A model generated the notes under the pieces. The model ran no database searches. It was not told where the DNA came from and worked only from the letters and a program-made list of their open reading frames with translations. From the NCBI GenBank assembly GCA_025463005.1, contig JAOAPR010000233.1, forward strand, positions 1 to 58,298: a DNA stretch of 58,298 nucleotides. The letters run 5' to 3'. This document shows positions 50,833-58,298 of the stretch, one piece after another. Positions within the stretch are counted from its first letter, which is position 1. Every line of letters begins with the position of its first letter. A program made the position numbers and the translations under genes. Source of the stretch: Bryobacterales bacterium (GTDB taxonomy: Bacteria; Acidobacteriota; Terriglobia; Bryobacterales; Bryobacteraceae).

Positions 50833-51028
50833 AGTTTTAGCGCTCCTTCTGCCCCGAAGCCGACCAGGGCACTGTGGGGACACGCGTCCTCAACTCGAAG
50901 ATCGAAACCGCTCGAGTTCCGTTACCGAATCTCCCAATCCGCTCTCAAAAACAGCTCAAAACGGCACTAAAGTACCTAAGGTTCTTAGGCGTTACATCTG
51001 ATCGTTATTCCGTTATGTTCGCCGTAAG

Positions 51029-51400
51029 ATGGTCGTATTGGAGGCTAAGTTGTCAGAGAGTCGCCGCCATCCACGGGTCCAGTACGCGGGCCTAGTATTC
51101 ATCTCCTGGAAAACGTTCCAGGGCGAACGCAATTACGCCTTGGGAAAGTGTCTCGACGTCTCCGAACTGGGAGTGGGGCTTGAGCTGTCCATACGCATAC
51201 CCGTCGGCTCATTTGTCAGAATCAGGGCATATGGATTGAATTTAGACGGCTCAGCAACCGTCCGGCATATTCGCCGTCGGGATGGGAGATATTTTGTCGG
51301 TTTGGAACTTAGTGAGGCCTTGCAGACGGAAATTCTGGCCGACCTGTATGCCTCACAGACCGATGGGCTCGTTGCAGTGGCAGCTTCTCACTACGCCTAG
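51029..51400 (+). CDS. PilZ domain protein
   Basis: 123 residues. The RxxxR box (SRRHPRVQYAG) and the DxSxxG box (CLDVSELGVGLEL) are the two c-di-GMP-binding motifs of PilZ domains, here with 27 residues between. There are no other domains, so this is a single-domain c-di-GMP receptor or adaptor, acting on a partner that is not encoded nearby. It converges with the DUF3618 gene, overlapping it by four bases at the 3' end. Confidence 0.88.
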   Translation: MVVLEAKLSESRRHPRVQYAGLVFISWKTFQGERNYALGKCLDVSELGVGLELSIRIPVGSFVRIRAYGLNLDGSATVRHIRRRDGRYFVGLELSEALQTEILADLYASQTDGLVAVAASHYA

Positions 51401-51804
51401 GCGGAGCGTTCCTCGGTTTTCCTATACTCCTCTCGAAAACCGGGAATCGCCTCCGCCAAGAAATTCTGCACAGTTCCAGCGGCGACGCCGATCAGCGCGC
51501 CCTTCATCTTGTCCAGTGCATCCCACGCCTTCTCTTTCCGATAGGTTGTAGCGGCATTAGGTAAGTACTCGATGGCGCCGCTGGTTTTTTTCGAGCGTGC
51601 GAGCGACCGCGGCCGGCCCATCAGGGCGGCCAGCAGAACCCCGCCTCCGAAGGCGACACCGACCATGGTCAGGGGATTTCGTCGCGTCTGCAGCCGCCAA
51701 TCGGTGGCCTTTTTGACGCGGCTCTCCAGCTCGTGAAGATCGCGGCCAAGCTCGTTGCGCTGTGCATGAATCTCTTGTTCTATCTGGGTTGATGTTTGGC
51801 CCAT
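51397..51804 (-). CDS. DUF3618-like envelope protein
   Basis: 135 residues. TQIEQEIHAQRNELGRDLHELESRVK is the DUF3618 helix pair, followed by NPLTMVGVAFGGGVLLAALMGR, a single membrane helix, and a second amphipathic region MKGALIGVAAGTVQNFLAEAIPGFREEYRK. It is the third gene of an operon with a holin-X-like and a DUF883-like gene, a common trio of small stress-linked envelope proteins. It overlaps the preceding holin-like gene by 25 bases. Confidence 0.8.
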   Translation of the reverse strand: MGQTSTQIEQEIHAQRNELGRDLHELESRVKKATDWRLQTRRNPLTMVGVAFGGGVLLAALMGRPRSLARSKKTSGAIEYLPNAATTYRKEKAWDALDKMKGALIGVAAGTVQNFLAEAIPGFREEYRKTEERSA

Positions 51805-52169
51805 TGGACATTCTCTTTAATGGTTCGTATCGTCTTTTCCGGCGCCGCATGGACACGGCGCATCGTATTTAAACCCCGGTTCAAAAGGACTCCGGCTATC
51901 GCGGCCACTACCACGGCGACAATCAGAGCCGCAATCCACGCGGGCAGCGCAAGGGCGAGCGCATAGACGCAAGCCAGCAGCAGCAACCCTAAAGCGTAAA
52001 TACCGAGTAGCGCACCGCTGGCCAGCACAGCCGTCGCCTTGCCGGCTTGAACTGTTTCCTCTTTTAGTTCGGCCTTGGCGAGCCGAATCTCAGATCGGAT
52101 GATCTCCTGGACCCTGGCAACGATGTCCTGCAGGACGCCGGTGATGGAGCGATTATCTCCGGAAGCCAT
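51780..52169 (-). CDS. holin-X/phage_holin_3_6-like membrane protein
   Basis: 129 residues from ATG 52169, which has a perfect AAGGAGG ribosome-binding site. ITGVLQDIVARVQEIIRSEIRLAKAELKEETVQAGKA precedes two membrane helices (LLGIYALGLLLLACVYALALAL and WIAALIVAVVVAAIAGVLL). This is the 'phage holin family/Holin-X' pattern, found in chromosomal stress operons and not a sign of phage. Function in the envelope is unknown. Confidence 0.8.
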   Translation of the reverse strand: MASGDNRSITGVLQDIVARVQEIIRSEIRLAKAELKEETVQAGKATAVLASGALLGIYALGLLLLACVYALALALPAWIAALIVAVVVAAIAGVLLNRGLNTMRRVHAAPEKTIRTIKENVQWAKHQPR

Positions 52170-52179
52170 TGCGCCTCCT

Positions 52180-52602
52180 TCATTCATTACGGAACGCGCG
52201 TCCTACCAGGAATCCCATGGCTGCGGCGATCAGCAATGAACGTCCGGGATTGTGCCGGACAACCTGTTCGACGTCGTCGACCATGGCTTTAACATCGTGC
52301 CCCCGGACGTAGTCCGCTGTCGAAGACAACACGTCGGCCGTGCGTTTGGCTGCGTCGCTCACCGCTTGGCCGCTGCGAGCCCCTCTGTCTTGCAAGGTCG
52401 AAGCCGCGGTATCAAGCATCCCGGCCACAGGCTCACGTTTCTCATCGACTTGGTGCGCGATCGCCTCTCCGGCTTGCCGTGCCCGGTCTCTTGCCTCGCT
52501 CACCGTTTCGGAGATTTTCTGTTTCGCGTTCGATAGTTGGTCCGAAGTTTCCTGACCCGCGTATGTCCGTTCGCTATCGTGAGTGGCGTTTCTGTCTGCC
52601 AT
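52180..52602 (-). CDS. DUF883-like membrane-anchored protein
   Basis: 140 residues with GAGGAG before the ATG. A long, charged helical region (NAKQKISETVSEARDRARQAGEAIAHQVDEKREPVAGMLDTAASTLQD) ends in VRHNPGRSLLIAAAMGFLVGRAF, the single C-terminal membrane helix typical of DUF883 (ElaB/YqjD-like) proteins, which in E. coli associate with ribosomes at the membrane in stationary phase. First gene of the operon 52602-51397; divergent from the GlsB-type gene, with 125 bases between. Confidence 0.78.
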   Translation of the reverse strand: MADRNATHDSERTYAGQETSDQLSNAKQKISETVSEARDRARQAGEAIAHQVDEKREPVAGMLDTAASTLQDRGARSGQAVSDAAKRTADVLSSTADYVRGHDVKAMVDDVEQVVRHNPGRSLLIAAAMGFLVGRAFRNE

Positions 52603-52727
52603 ATGTAAGTCTCCTCGGTATTAATTCCTTGCTACATTGTTGACTCCACGGCTGTGATTGCGTTTCGTGACGAGCGCCAGTTTCGGTTGGCAGCGGGCGT
52701 GCTCAACAAGTACAAAGGAGATGTAGT

Positions 52728-52991
52728 ATGTTTGGCATTCTCGGTTGGATCTTGTTTGGATTGATCGTCGGCGTTATCGCGAAACTGCTCATGCCTGGGC
52801 GAGATCCGGGTGGGTTCATCGTTACGATTCTTCTCGGTATCGCCGGCGCTGCTCTCGGCGGATGGTTAGGACGAGCGATGGGGTTATACGGCCCGGATCA
52901 GCCCGCCGGCTTTTTCATGGCTTTACTGGGGTCCATCATTCTGCTGATGCTGTATCGGATGTTCGCCGTTCGAAGGAGTAGTCTGACTTAA
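52728..52991 (+). CDS. GlsB/YeaQ/YmgE family stress membrane protein
   Basis: 87 residues. AAGGAGAT precedes the ATG. Three hydrophobic helices with glycines, GILGWILFGLIVGVIAKLLMPGRDPGGFIVTILLGIAGAALGGWLGR and FFMALLGSIILLMLYRMF, match the 'transglycosylase-associated' GlsB family of small inner-membrane proteins of the general stress response. The role is unknown. Confidence 0.9.
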   Translation: MFGILGWILFGLIVGVIAKLLMPGRDPGGFIVTILLGIAGAALGGWLGRAMGLYGPDQPAGFFMALLGSIILLMLYRMFAVRRSSLT

Positions 52992-53034
52992 CGCACAGTC
53001 GCGCGGATTCGGTAGAGTTGACGTTGTACCTTGC

Positions 53035-55008
53035 ATGCCCGTAAAGCAGCATGTAGATATCGACGGCCGGTCTGTCGCATTAACCAACCTCGATAAGGTC
53101 CTGTACCCGGGCGCGCAATTCACGAAAGCTCACGTCATCGATTACTACATCAGGGTCGCGAGCTGCCTGCTTCCGCATTTCAAACAGCGGCCAGTCACGC
53201 TGAAGCGCTTTCCCGATGGGGTCCGAGGCAAGGCTTTTTACGAAAAGGACGCGCCACGATACACGCCGGATTGGGTTCACACTGTCCTGGTGCCGCGGCA
53301 GGCCGGCGGTACTCCGATCCGCTATATCTGCATTGACGATCTCCCCACGCTGGTGTGGTGTGCGAATATTGCGAGCCTCGAACTCCATCCCTTTCTCCAT
53401 CGCGCGACACAGCTTCAGACGCCAACTTCGGTCGTGTTTGATCTCGATCCCGGTGACGGCGCGACGCTAGTCACGTGCGCGGAAGTCGCTTTCTATCTGA
53501 AGACCTTCCTCGAATCAATGAACCTTCAGTGTTTTCCCAAAGTGTCCGGCTCCAAGGGTTTGCAAATCTATATACCGTTGAACACGCCCGTGGATTACAC
53601 ACGCACACGCTCGTTCGCGCAATCCGTCGCACAGAGTCTGGAGATTGAACATCCGCGACTGATCGTGTCGGAAATGGCGAAAGCCCTTCGCCGGGGCAAA
53701 GTGTTCATCGACTGGAGTCAAAACTCGGACTTCAAAACCACAGTCGGCGTTTACTCTCTCCGCGCAAAGAGTGATGAGCCATTGGTGTCGGCGCCCGTCA
53801 CCTGGCCGGAACTCGAAGGAATGCAAAAACGGGGCGATCCCAATATCCTTCGCTTCGGCCCCGATGCCGTACTCAAGAGAGTAGGCGAAACCGGCGATCT
53901 GTTTGCTCCGCTTCTCGAGTTGAAGCAACGACTACCGAAAGCCATCCCCGAACCTGAGCGCAAGGCTTCTCCGACGAAGGACGCTAAGGCCTCTGCCGCC
54001 CGATCCACTCGCGTCAAAGATCCGATCGCTGTCGATCTGAATTCGCTTCCGAAGGCAAAGGCCAAGTTCATTGAACCAATGCTGCTGCTGCGAACAAATG
54101 CGCTCCCCGAAGGCAATGAGTGGCTGTACGAAGTCAAGCTGGACGGCTACCGCGCACTGGCGATCAAGAGCGGCGGCAAGCTGCGACTGCGTTCGCGCAA
54201 TGACAATGATTTCGGCGCGAAATACCCATCCATCGTACAGGCGCTGGCGAATCAACCGAATGAGACTGTACTCGACGGTGAAATCGTTGCGCTGGATGAA
54301 CAAGGGAAACCGTCATTCAATCTCCTGCAGAATTACGGCTCCTCAAAAGCGCCGCTTCTTTACTACGTCTTCGACGTTCTGGTTCTGGACGGTCGAAACG
54401 TGATGGGTCAGCCCTTGGAAACCAGGCGGGCACTGCTGGAACAGCACGTTCTGAGCAAGCTTGCCGATCCTGTTCGCTATTCTCCGGGACTGGAAGCTCG
54501 CTTACCCGATCTCATCAAATCGGCTCGTGCGCAGGGGCTGGAAGGGCTGGTCGCAAAACGCCGCAACAGCCTCTATGAAGCCGGACAGCGATCCGGAGCG
54601 TGGCAGAAGATGAGAATCAACCAAGGACAGGAGCTCGTCATCGGCGGCTACACCTTAGGAGGGCCCACCTTTGACGCCCTGATCTTCGGCTATTACGACG
54701 GGCCCCGGCTAATGTATGTAGGTCGAACCCGCAACGGTTTCACTCCGCGGGTGCGGCAAGAATTAATGAAGCGGTTTCAAAGCCTGAAGACCGACAAATG
54801 CCCGTTCGCAAATTTACCGGAAACGAAAAACGGTCGCTGGGGACAGGGGCTCACGGCAGCGAAGATGAAGGATTGCCGATGGCTGAAACCAGAACTGGTG
54901 GGCCAATTCGAGTTCACCGAATGGACTCCTGACGATCATCTTCGGCACTCGCGCTTTGTGGCGCTAAGGGAAGATAAAAAGCCGCGTGATGTGCAACGCG
55001 AACAGTAA
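53035..55008 (+). CDS. ligD: DNA ligase D with polymerase and ligase domains only
   Basis: 657 residues. The N-terminal primase-like polymerase domain (about 1-290) opens with VDIDGRSVALTNLDKVLYPG and contains the catalytic VVFDLDPGDG (Asp136, Asp138) and KVSGSKGLQIYIPL. After a charged linker, the ligase domain has adenylation Lys368 in YEVKLDGYRA, TVLDGEIVALD, YYVFDVLVLDGR, EGLVAKRR and WQKMRIN, and ends with an OB fold (GQGLTAAKMKDCRWLKPELVGQFEFTEWTPDDHLRHSRFVALREDK). No phosphoesterase domain is present; a separate PE gene lies at 17075-17701. LigD fills and seals breaks with Ku (25955-26911). Confidence 0.95.
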   Translation: MPVKQHVDIDGRSVALTNLDKVLYPGAQFTKAHVIDYYIRVASCLLPHFKQRPVTLKRFPDGVRGKAFYEKDAPRYTPDWVHTVLVPRQAGGTPIRYICIDDLPTLVWCANIASLELHPFLHRATQLQTPTSVVFDLDPGDGATLVTCAEVAFYLKTFLESMNLQCFPKVSGSKGLQIYIPLNTPVDYTRTRSFAQSVAQSLEIEHPRLIVSEMAKALRRGKVFIDWSQNSDFKTTVGVYSLRAKSDEPLVSAPVTWPELEGMQKRGDPNILRFGPDAVLKRVGETGDLFAPLLELKQRLPKAIPEPERKASPTKDAKASAARSTRVKDPIAVDLNSLPKAKAKFIEPMLLLRTNALPEGNEWLYEVKLDGYRALAIKSGGKLRLRSRNDNDFGAKYPSIVQALANQPNETVLDGEIVALDEQGKPSFNLLQNYGSSKAPLLYYVFDVLVLDGRNVMGQPLETRRALLEQHVLSKLADPVRYSPGLEARLPDLIKSARAQGLEGLVAKRRNSLYEAGQRSGAWQKMRINQGQELVIGGYTLGGPTFDALIFGYYDGPRLMYVGRTRNGFTPRVRQELMKRFQSLKTDKCPFANLPETKNGRWGQGLTAAKMKDCRWLKPELVGQFEFTEWTPDDHLRHSRFVALREDKKPRDVQREQ

Positions 55009-55104
55009 TCTTTGACATCGGTTCTGATGTGTCGATTCGCGGCAGGCGGAGTCTCACGCACAGAAGGTCCCCAGGGTTTCGCTTGCCGGACCCGCTCTCT
55101 CCCG

Positions 55105-55687
55105 ATGTTCCCCAACCCTCGTGTCACCGTCCCGCCCCAGCTATCGTCGAGTGCTCCCGGTGCTGCTGCTTCTACAGGCGCGGTACCCACGCGCAGACGC
55201 AGTCGCAGCCGGACCGTTCTCCGTGCATTAGGCTTGGGCCTGATTACCGGGGCCGCCGACGACGACCCGTCCGCCATCGGGACCTACGCCAGTGCAGGGG
55301 CCGCGCTTGGGCCGGCTTTCCTTTGGACTGCGTCAGTGACTTTTCCGATGATGGTGGCGGTAGTGTACCTGTCGTCCAAACTCGGGCAGGTAGTGGCGAG
55401 GGCCAGTTTGCCGTTCTACGAAAACACTACTCGAAGTGGCTCTTCTATCCGGCTTATCGGTGTGCTGATCGGCAACATCATTGAAGCCGGGGCTGATCTC
55501 GGCGCAGGCGGGGGTGATTCAGGGATTTTCGACTCGTCCCCTAATGCTGCTGATTCTGCTGATGACCAACAACCGAAGAATTATGGGCGGCTGGGTGAAC
55601 GGACGAGGCATCAACATTCTGGGCGGGATTACGACAGTGGCAATCTTCGCCGCCAGCATCGGCTGGTGGTTTACCTGGTTTTTGTAA
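55105..55687 (+). pseudogene. decayed NRAMP-family divalent metal transporter
   Basis: Pieces of an NRAMP (MntH-like) transporter occur in order in three frames. Frame of 55105: LGLGLITGAADDDPSAIGTYASAGAALGPAFLWTASVTFPMMVAVVYLSSKLGQVVAR. Next frame, about 55395-55450: GQFAVLRKHYSKWLFYPA. Back to the first: LIGVLIGNIIEAGADLGA. Third frame, about 55510-55687: VIQGFSTRPLMLLILLMTNNRRIMGGWVNGRGINILGG to the stop. Intact members have about 420 residues with ~11 helices; here the middle half of the protein is missing and several frame changes are needed, so no functional product is possible. It would have transported Mn2+/Fe2+ or similar. Confidence 0.85.
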
Positions 55688-55692
55688 GTGCC

Positions 55693-57486
55693 CTAGTCGA
55701 GACTGAAAACGACCAGCGTTCCTCCCAGGTTCGTGTAGTCGGAAAGCGACGTGGTAAGACCGACCGCGCCCAGTCCTTCGGTCCCCTTGGTAAGCCCTTC
55801 CGCCAAACCGATGGCCGCCCATCCGCCCACGCCCGTGAGAACCGCGACGTACTGTTTCCCTTTGTGCATGTACGTCATCGGATTGCCGATGATGCCTGAA
55901 GGCGCTTTAAACTGATACAGAATCTTTCCCGAAGCTTGATCGACCGCCTTGAACCAGCCGTCCAGCGTGCCGTAAAACAGTACGCCAGCATCGGTCGTCA
56001 GAGGTCCGCTGTATACCTGGAACATTTCGCTCACGGCCCACTTGGTCTGACCCGTAACCGAATCAAACGCTATGAGCCTGCCTCGAATGTTTCCGTGATC
56101 CGCAGGGAACATACTCAGAGTCGCCCCGACATACGGAAAGCCGCCCCTGTATTTGACGCTGAAGGCCTGGTAATCCATGCAGATGTGATTCGTGCCGACA
56201 TAAAACAATTTGGTCTTCGGATCGTAGGACGCCGGTTGATGATTTTTGGCGCCCTGCGCCGCCGGGCAGATGTCTTTGACGTTGACATCTTCTTTGGTCA
56301 TCTTGTCCGGATTCAGCACCGGCCGGCCGGTCTTCAAATCGATCTCCTTGGCCCAGTTCGTGGTTGAATCGAACTTATTCGCCCTCAAAAGCTTGCCGTT
56401 GCGCCGGTCGAGCAGGTAGGCAAAGCCATTACGATCGAAATGCGTGAGCGTTGGGACGGTCATGCCATCGACCACGCTCTCGGTGAGCACGCTCTCGTTG
56501 ATGCCGTCATAATCCCACGCGTCATGAGGCGTCATCTGGTATGCCCATGCGGCCACACCCGTGTCCGGATTGCGGGCCAGGAGAGTAGTTGACCACTTGT
56601 TGTCGCCCTCGCGCTGCGTGGGATTCCACGTTCCCGGGTTTCCGCTTCCGTAGTAAACCAGGTTGAGCTGAGGATCGTAGGTGTACCAGCCCCATGTGGT
56701 CCCGCCGCCGAGTTTCCACTCGTCCTGGTTCCAGGTCTTTGTGCTCGAATCCTTACCGACGGGTTGTTGCGTCGCGCCGTCTATCGTCTTGTTGGGATCG
56801 AACAGGATATCCTCGTCGGGACCGACACTGTTGGCGCGCCACACCTGCTTGCCGGATTTCAGATCGTATGCGGTGAGATAGCCGCGGACACCATACTCGC
56901 CGCCTGAAATTCCAACGATTACTTTGTCGTGAACCACCAGCGGAGCCATGGTCATGGTCTGACCCAGCTGCGGATCACCGTTCTTGACGCTCCAAACCAC
57001 CTTGCCGGTCTTGGCGTCGAGGGCGTAGACGTTCGTGTCCAACGCGGTCATGAGAATCTTTCCATCGGCATAGGCGACACCCTTGTTCACCAGATCGCAG
57101 CACGCCACCGATGGTGAGAACTTATCCTGCTCAGGAGCGAATTTCCAGACAATTTGTCCCACGTTGTCGAGGTTGATGGCATACACGAAGTTGGGATAGG
57201 AGCTCTCGAAATACATCATGTTGCCGACCACCAGAGGTTGACCCTCTTGCCCTCTGAGAGTGCCGGTGGACATGGTCCAGGCGACCTTGAGTTTTTCGGC
57301 ATTCTTGGTATTGATCTGGGTCAATTTGCTGTGGCGGATCCCGCTGTAACTGCCCAGCGGTATTACCCACTGGTTGGGGTCCTGCGCATCTTTCTCCAGT
57401 GCTTCATCGGCGATAGCAGTCGTCGGGGCGATCGCGACGGATGTGCAAATAACCATTGCCATGCTCAGCCATCTCATGCGGTTCAT
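55693..57486 (-). CDS. xoxF: XoxF-type lanthanide-dependent methanol dehydrogenase
   Basis: 597 residues from ATG 57486, preceded by GGAGAT; the frame runs on upstream. A signal peptide (MVICTSVAIAPTTAIA) is followed by the eight-bladed PQQ propeller. Visible hallmarks: LRGQEGQPLVVGNMMY, the vicinal-cysteine motif SVACCDLVNKG, TPHDAWDYDGIN with Asp325 and Asp327 (mature ~299 and ~301, the catalytic and lanthanide-ligand Asp of XoxF), and ICPAAQGAKNHQPASYDP. The second Asp distinguishes XoxF from the calcium enzyme MxaF, which has Ala there. It oxidises methanol in the periplasm, passing electrons to the cytochrome encoded next to it. Confidence 0.93.
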   Translation of the reverse strand: MNRMRWLSMAMVICTSVAIAPTTAIADEALEKDAQDPNQWVIPLGSYSGIRHSKLTQINTKNAEKLKVAWTMSTGTLRGQEGQPLVVGNMMYFESSYPNFVYAINLDNVGQIVWKFAPEQDKFSPSVACCDLVNKGVAYADGKILMTALDTNVYALDAKTGKVVWSVKNGDPQLGQTMTMAPLVVHDKVIVGISGGEYGVRGYLTAYDLKSGKQVWRANSVGPDEDILFDPNKTIDGATQQPVGKDSSTKTWNQDEWKLGGGTTWGWYTYDPQLNLVYYGSGNPGTWNPTQREGDNKWSTTLLARNPDTGVAAWAYQMTPHDAWDYDGINESVLTESVVDGMTVPTLTHFDRNGFAYLLDRRNGKLLRANKFDSTTNWAKEIDLKTGRPVLNPDKMTKEDVNVKDICPAAQGAKNHQPASYDPKTKLFYVGTNHICMDYQAFSVKYRGGFPYVGATLSMFPADHGNIRGRLIAFDSVTGQTKWAVSEMFQVYSGPLTTDAGVLFYGTLDGWFKAVDQASGKILYQFKAPSGIIGNPMTYMHKGKQYVAVLTGVGGWAAIGLAEGLTKGTEGLGAVGLTTSLSDYTNLGGTLVVFSLD

Positions 57487-57514
57487 TTCAAGATCTCCTT
57501 TGGTCCTGCGCAGT

Positions 57515-58195
57515 TCAATCTTGCTCAGAAGGCGGCCGGCCTGACGGCACCAGGTCAAGGCTGCGTCCCTTTACATACTTGAAAATGTCGACAACGTCCT
57601 TTTCGCTGAGGAAGCCGGCCCATGCCGGCATGCCCTGTTCCTTACGCCCGGTCATGGCGACTGAAAGGAAGTCTTGCTGTTTCATCCCAGTGGCGAGCGA
57701 ACGCCGCAGATCCGGTCCCAGCTGACCGCCGGTCGCATCGGTTCCGTGGCAGCGATAACAGTACGAGTTGTAGAGCTGATAACCATGGAAGACGTCCTTC
57801 GTGACCTTAGGGCCGTTGCCTTCCACGAAAAGAGGAAAGTCCAATTGAACCTTCGTGCCGTCCTTCAGCGTGTAGTCGTATGATTTCGACTCCGCTTGCC
57901 CGGGAGCAGCCGCAGCTTGCGACAGTATCCACTTCACCATCTCTGCCCGCTGCGCATCCGTCAGGTCGGGATGGGGCGTCATCCCGCCGCCGCCGTCCCG
58001 GATCTTCGCGGCAAGCTTATTTGCAGCGTCGGCCTGACCGGCGTAGCGCTTAGCGATTTCGCTGTAGGCTGGTCCCACCACCTGGCGATCCAGGGCATGA
58101 CAAGAGGAGCAGTCGCTTCCCTGGATCAGCTTCTGGCCATCCTGGCCCAGCGCAGCCATCGAGAGCGTGGTGGCACAGATAAGGAGCGCTCTCAT
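57515..58195 (-). CDS. xoxG: dihaem cytochrome c, XoxG-like electron acceptor
   Basis: 226 residues with a signal peptide (LLICATTLSMAALG). Two haem sites are visible: CSSCHALDRQVVGP in an N-terminal class-I domain (residues ~18-95; MTPHP supplies a possible Met ligand) and CYRCHGTDATGGQLGPDLRR in the C-terminal domain (QGMPAWAGFLSEKDV). XoxG cytochromes usually have one haem; a fused extra domain is unusual but known in related c-type proteins. It starts with an ATGA overlap with the upstream XoxJ gene and is followed by xoxF 28 bases later, so these form one operon. Confidence 0.85.
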   Translation of the reverse strand: MRALLICATTLSMAALGQDGQKLIQGSDCSSCHALDRQVVGPAYSEIAKRYAGQADAANKLAAKIRDGGGGMTPHPDLTDAQRAEMVKWILSQAAAAPGQAESKSYDYTLKDGTKVQLDFPLFVEGNGPKVTKDVFHGYQLYNSYCYRCHGTDATGGQLGPDLRRSLATGMKQQDFLSVAMTGRKEQGMPAWAGFLSEKDVVDIFKYVKGRSLDLVPSGRPPSEQD

Positions 58196-58298
58196 TTGTT
58201 TACCAGCACGCCGTTCTCCGTCAAAATCGACGTTAATTCCGACTGATGCTTTTCGATCACGTCGTCGAGTCGTTTCTTCAAAGCGTCGTTGCCCTCGC
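58192..58298 (-). CDS. xoxJ: XoxJ/MoxJ-like periplasmic binding protein, C-terminal fragment
   Basis: Only the last 34-35 residues lie in the window: EGNDALKKRLDDVIEKHQSE followed by LTSILTENGVLVNK. The (G)N-D-A-L-(K/R)-x-R-(L/I)-(D/N)-x-(V/A)-(I/L) pattern with a final helix and xxYGV/xNGV is typical of the C-terminus of the family-3 solute-binding proteins associated with quinoprotein dehydrogenases (XoxJ). Its stop overlaps the xoxG start as ATGA. XoxJ helps activate the dehydrogenase, possibly by holding it open for PQQ or metal insertion. The call rests on the short C-terminus and the position next to xoxG-xoxF. Confidence 0.7.
   Translation of the reverse strand, partial: EGNDALKKRLDDVIEKHQSELTSILTENGVLVNK

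Noticed and set aside
51780-52169. Holin-like gene as a sign of a prophage
   Set aside because: No other phage gene is present; the holin-X family is a common chromosomal stress gene beside DUF883 and DUF3618.
1-58298. CRISPR arrays, insertion sequences, tRNA and rRNA genes
   Set aside because: I looked for repeat-spacer patterns, transposase motifs and tRNA TPsiC-arm text in the intergenic stretches and saw none; a dedicated tRNA or RNA-family scan would be needed to exclude small RNAs.

Overview
The window reads as chromosomal DNA of a soil acidobacterium, most like the Solibacter/Bryobacter lineage. This is inferred from the mix of families: an Oar-type TonB-dependent receptor with an N-terminal carboxypeptidase-regulatory-like domain, several PQQ (quinoprotein) dehydrogenases, DUF6152 proteins, an expanded family of uncharacterised secreted proteins, and many GTG/TTG starts in GC-rich DNA. 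There is no rRNA, tRNA, CRISPR array, phage or insertion sequence that I can recognise. Genes are dense and no gene-free stretch exceeds about 260 bases.

Layout. 1-8620 (+): tail of a YVTN/YncE-like propeller protein, a secreted PQQ dehydrogenase, a NIPSNAP protein, a secreted beta-helix protein and the Oar-like receptor. 8633-12714 (-): a compact six-gene run of secreted proteins built from two recurring modules (DUF6152 and a GDTLVVDT-motif family), including one gene that fuses both. 12863-20090: DUF6010 protein and TetR regulator with a candidate operator, a DinB-like protein, a lipoprotein, a membrane histidine kinase, a stand-alone LigD-type 3'-phosphoesterase, a DMT exporter, an RRM protein, IF-1 and RNase T2. 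20119-25824 (-): two tandem ABC-F ATPases, an amidohydrolase and small proteins. 25955-28845 (+): Ku, an ATP-dependent DNA ligase, CsbD and a tiny proline-rich protein. 28989-33941 (+): a tight five-gene operon around a type III polyketide synthase. 33947-43279: acidic protein, Hsp70-like ATPase, flavoprotein, GNAT/FemAB-like protein, ABC exporter, Ser/Arg-rich protein, PIG-L deacetylase and glycosyltransferase. 43307-50015: a nitrogen locus. 50099-55008: envelope/stress proteins and a LigD polymerase-ligase. 55105-55687: a decayed NRAMP transporter. 55693-58298 (-): xoxJ (partial), xoxG and xoxF of a lanthanide-type methanol dehydrogenase.

The most unusual system is the nitrogen locus (43307-50015). 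It has two ammonium transporter genes, a PII gene and an inward-facing LuxR-type response regulator plus PAS histidine kinase. It also has two paralogous 'LysR' proteins of 92 and 87 residues that consist only of the winged-helix DNA-binding domain and linker helix. The same promoter-like block (A-rich box, TTGGAC/T, 18-19 bp, TACACT/TAAACT) precedes amt1, the second LysR gene and amt2. This suggests a local regulon controlled by effector-domain-less LysR proteins.

Other themes: non-homologous end-joining functions are split over three loci (phosphoesterase, Ku plus ligase, polymerase-ligase), and two quinoprotein dehydrogenases at opposite ends of the window both carry the Asp-x-Asp signature associated with lanthanide use.
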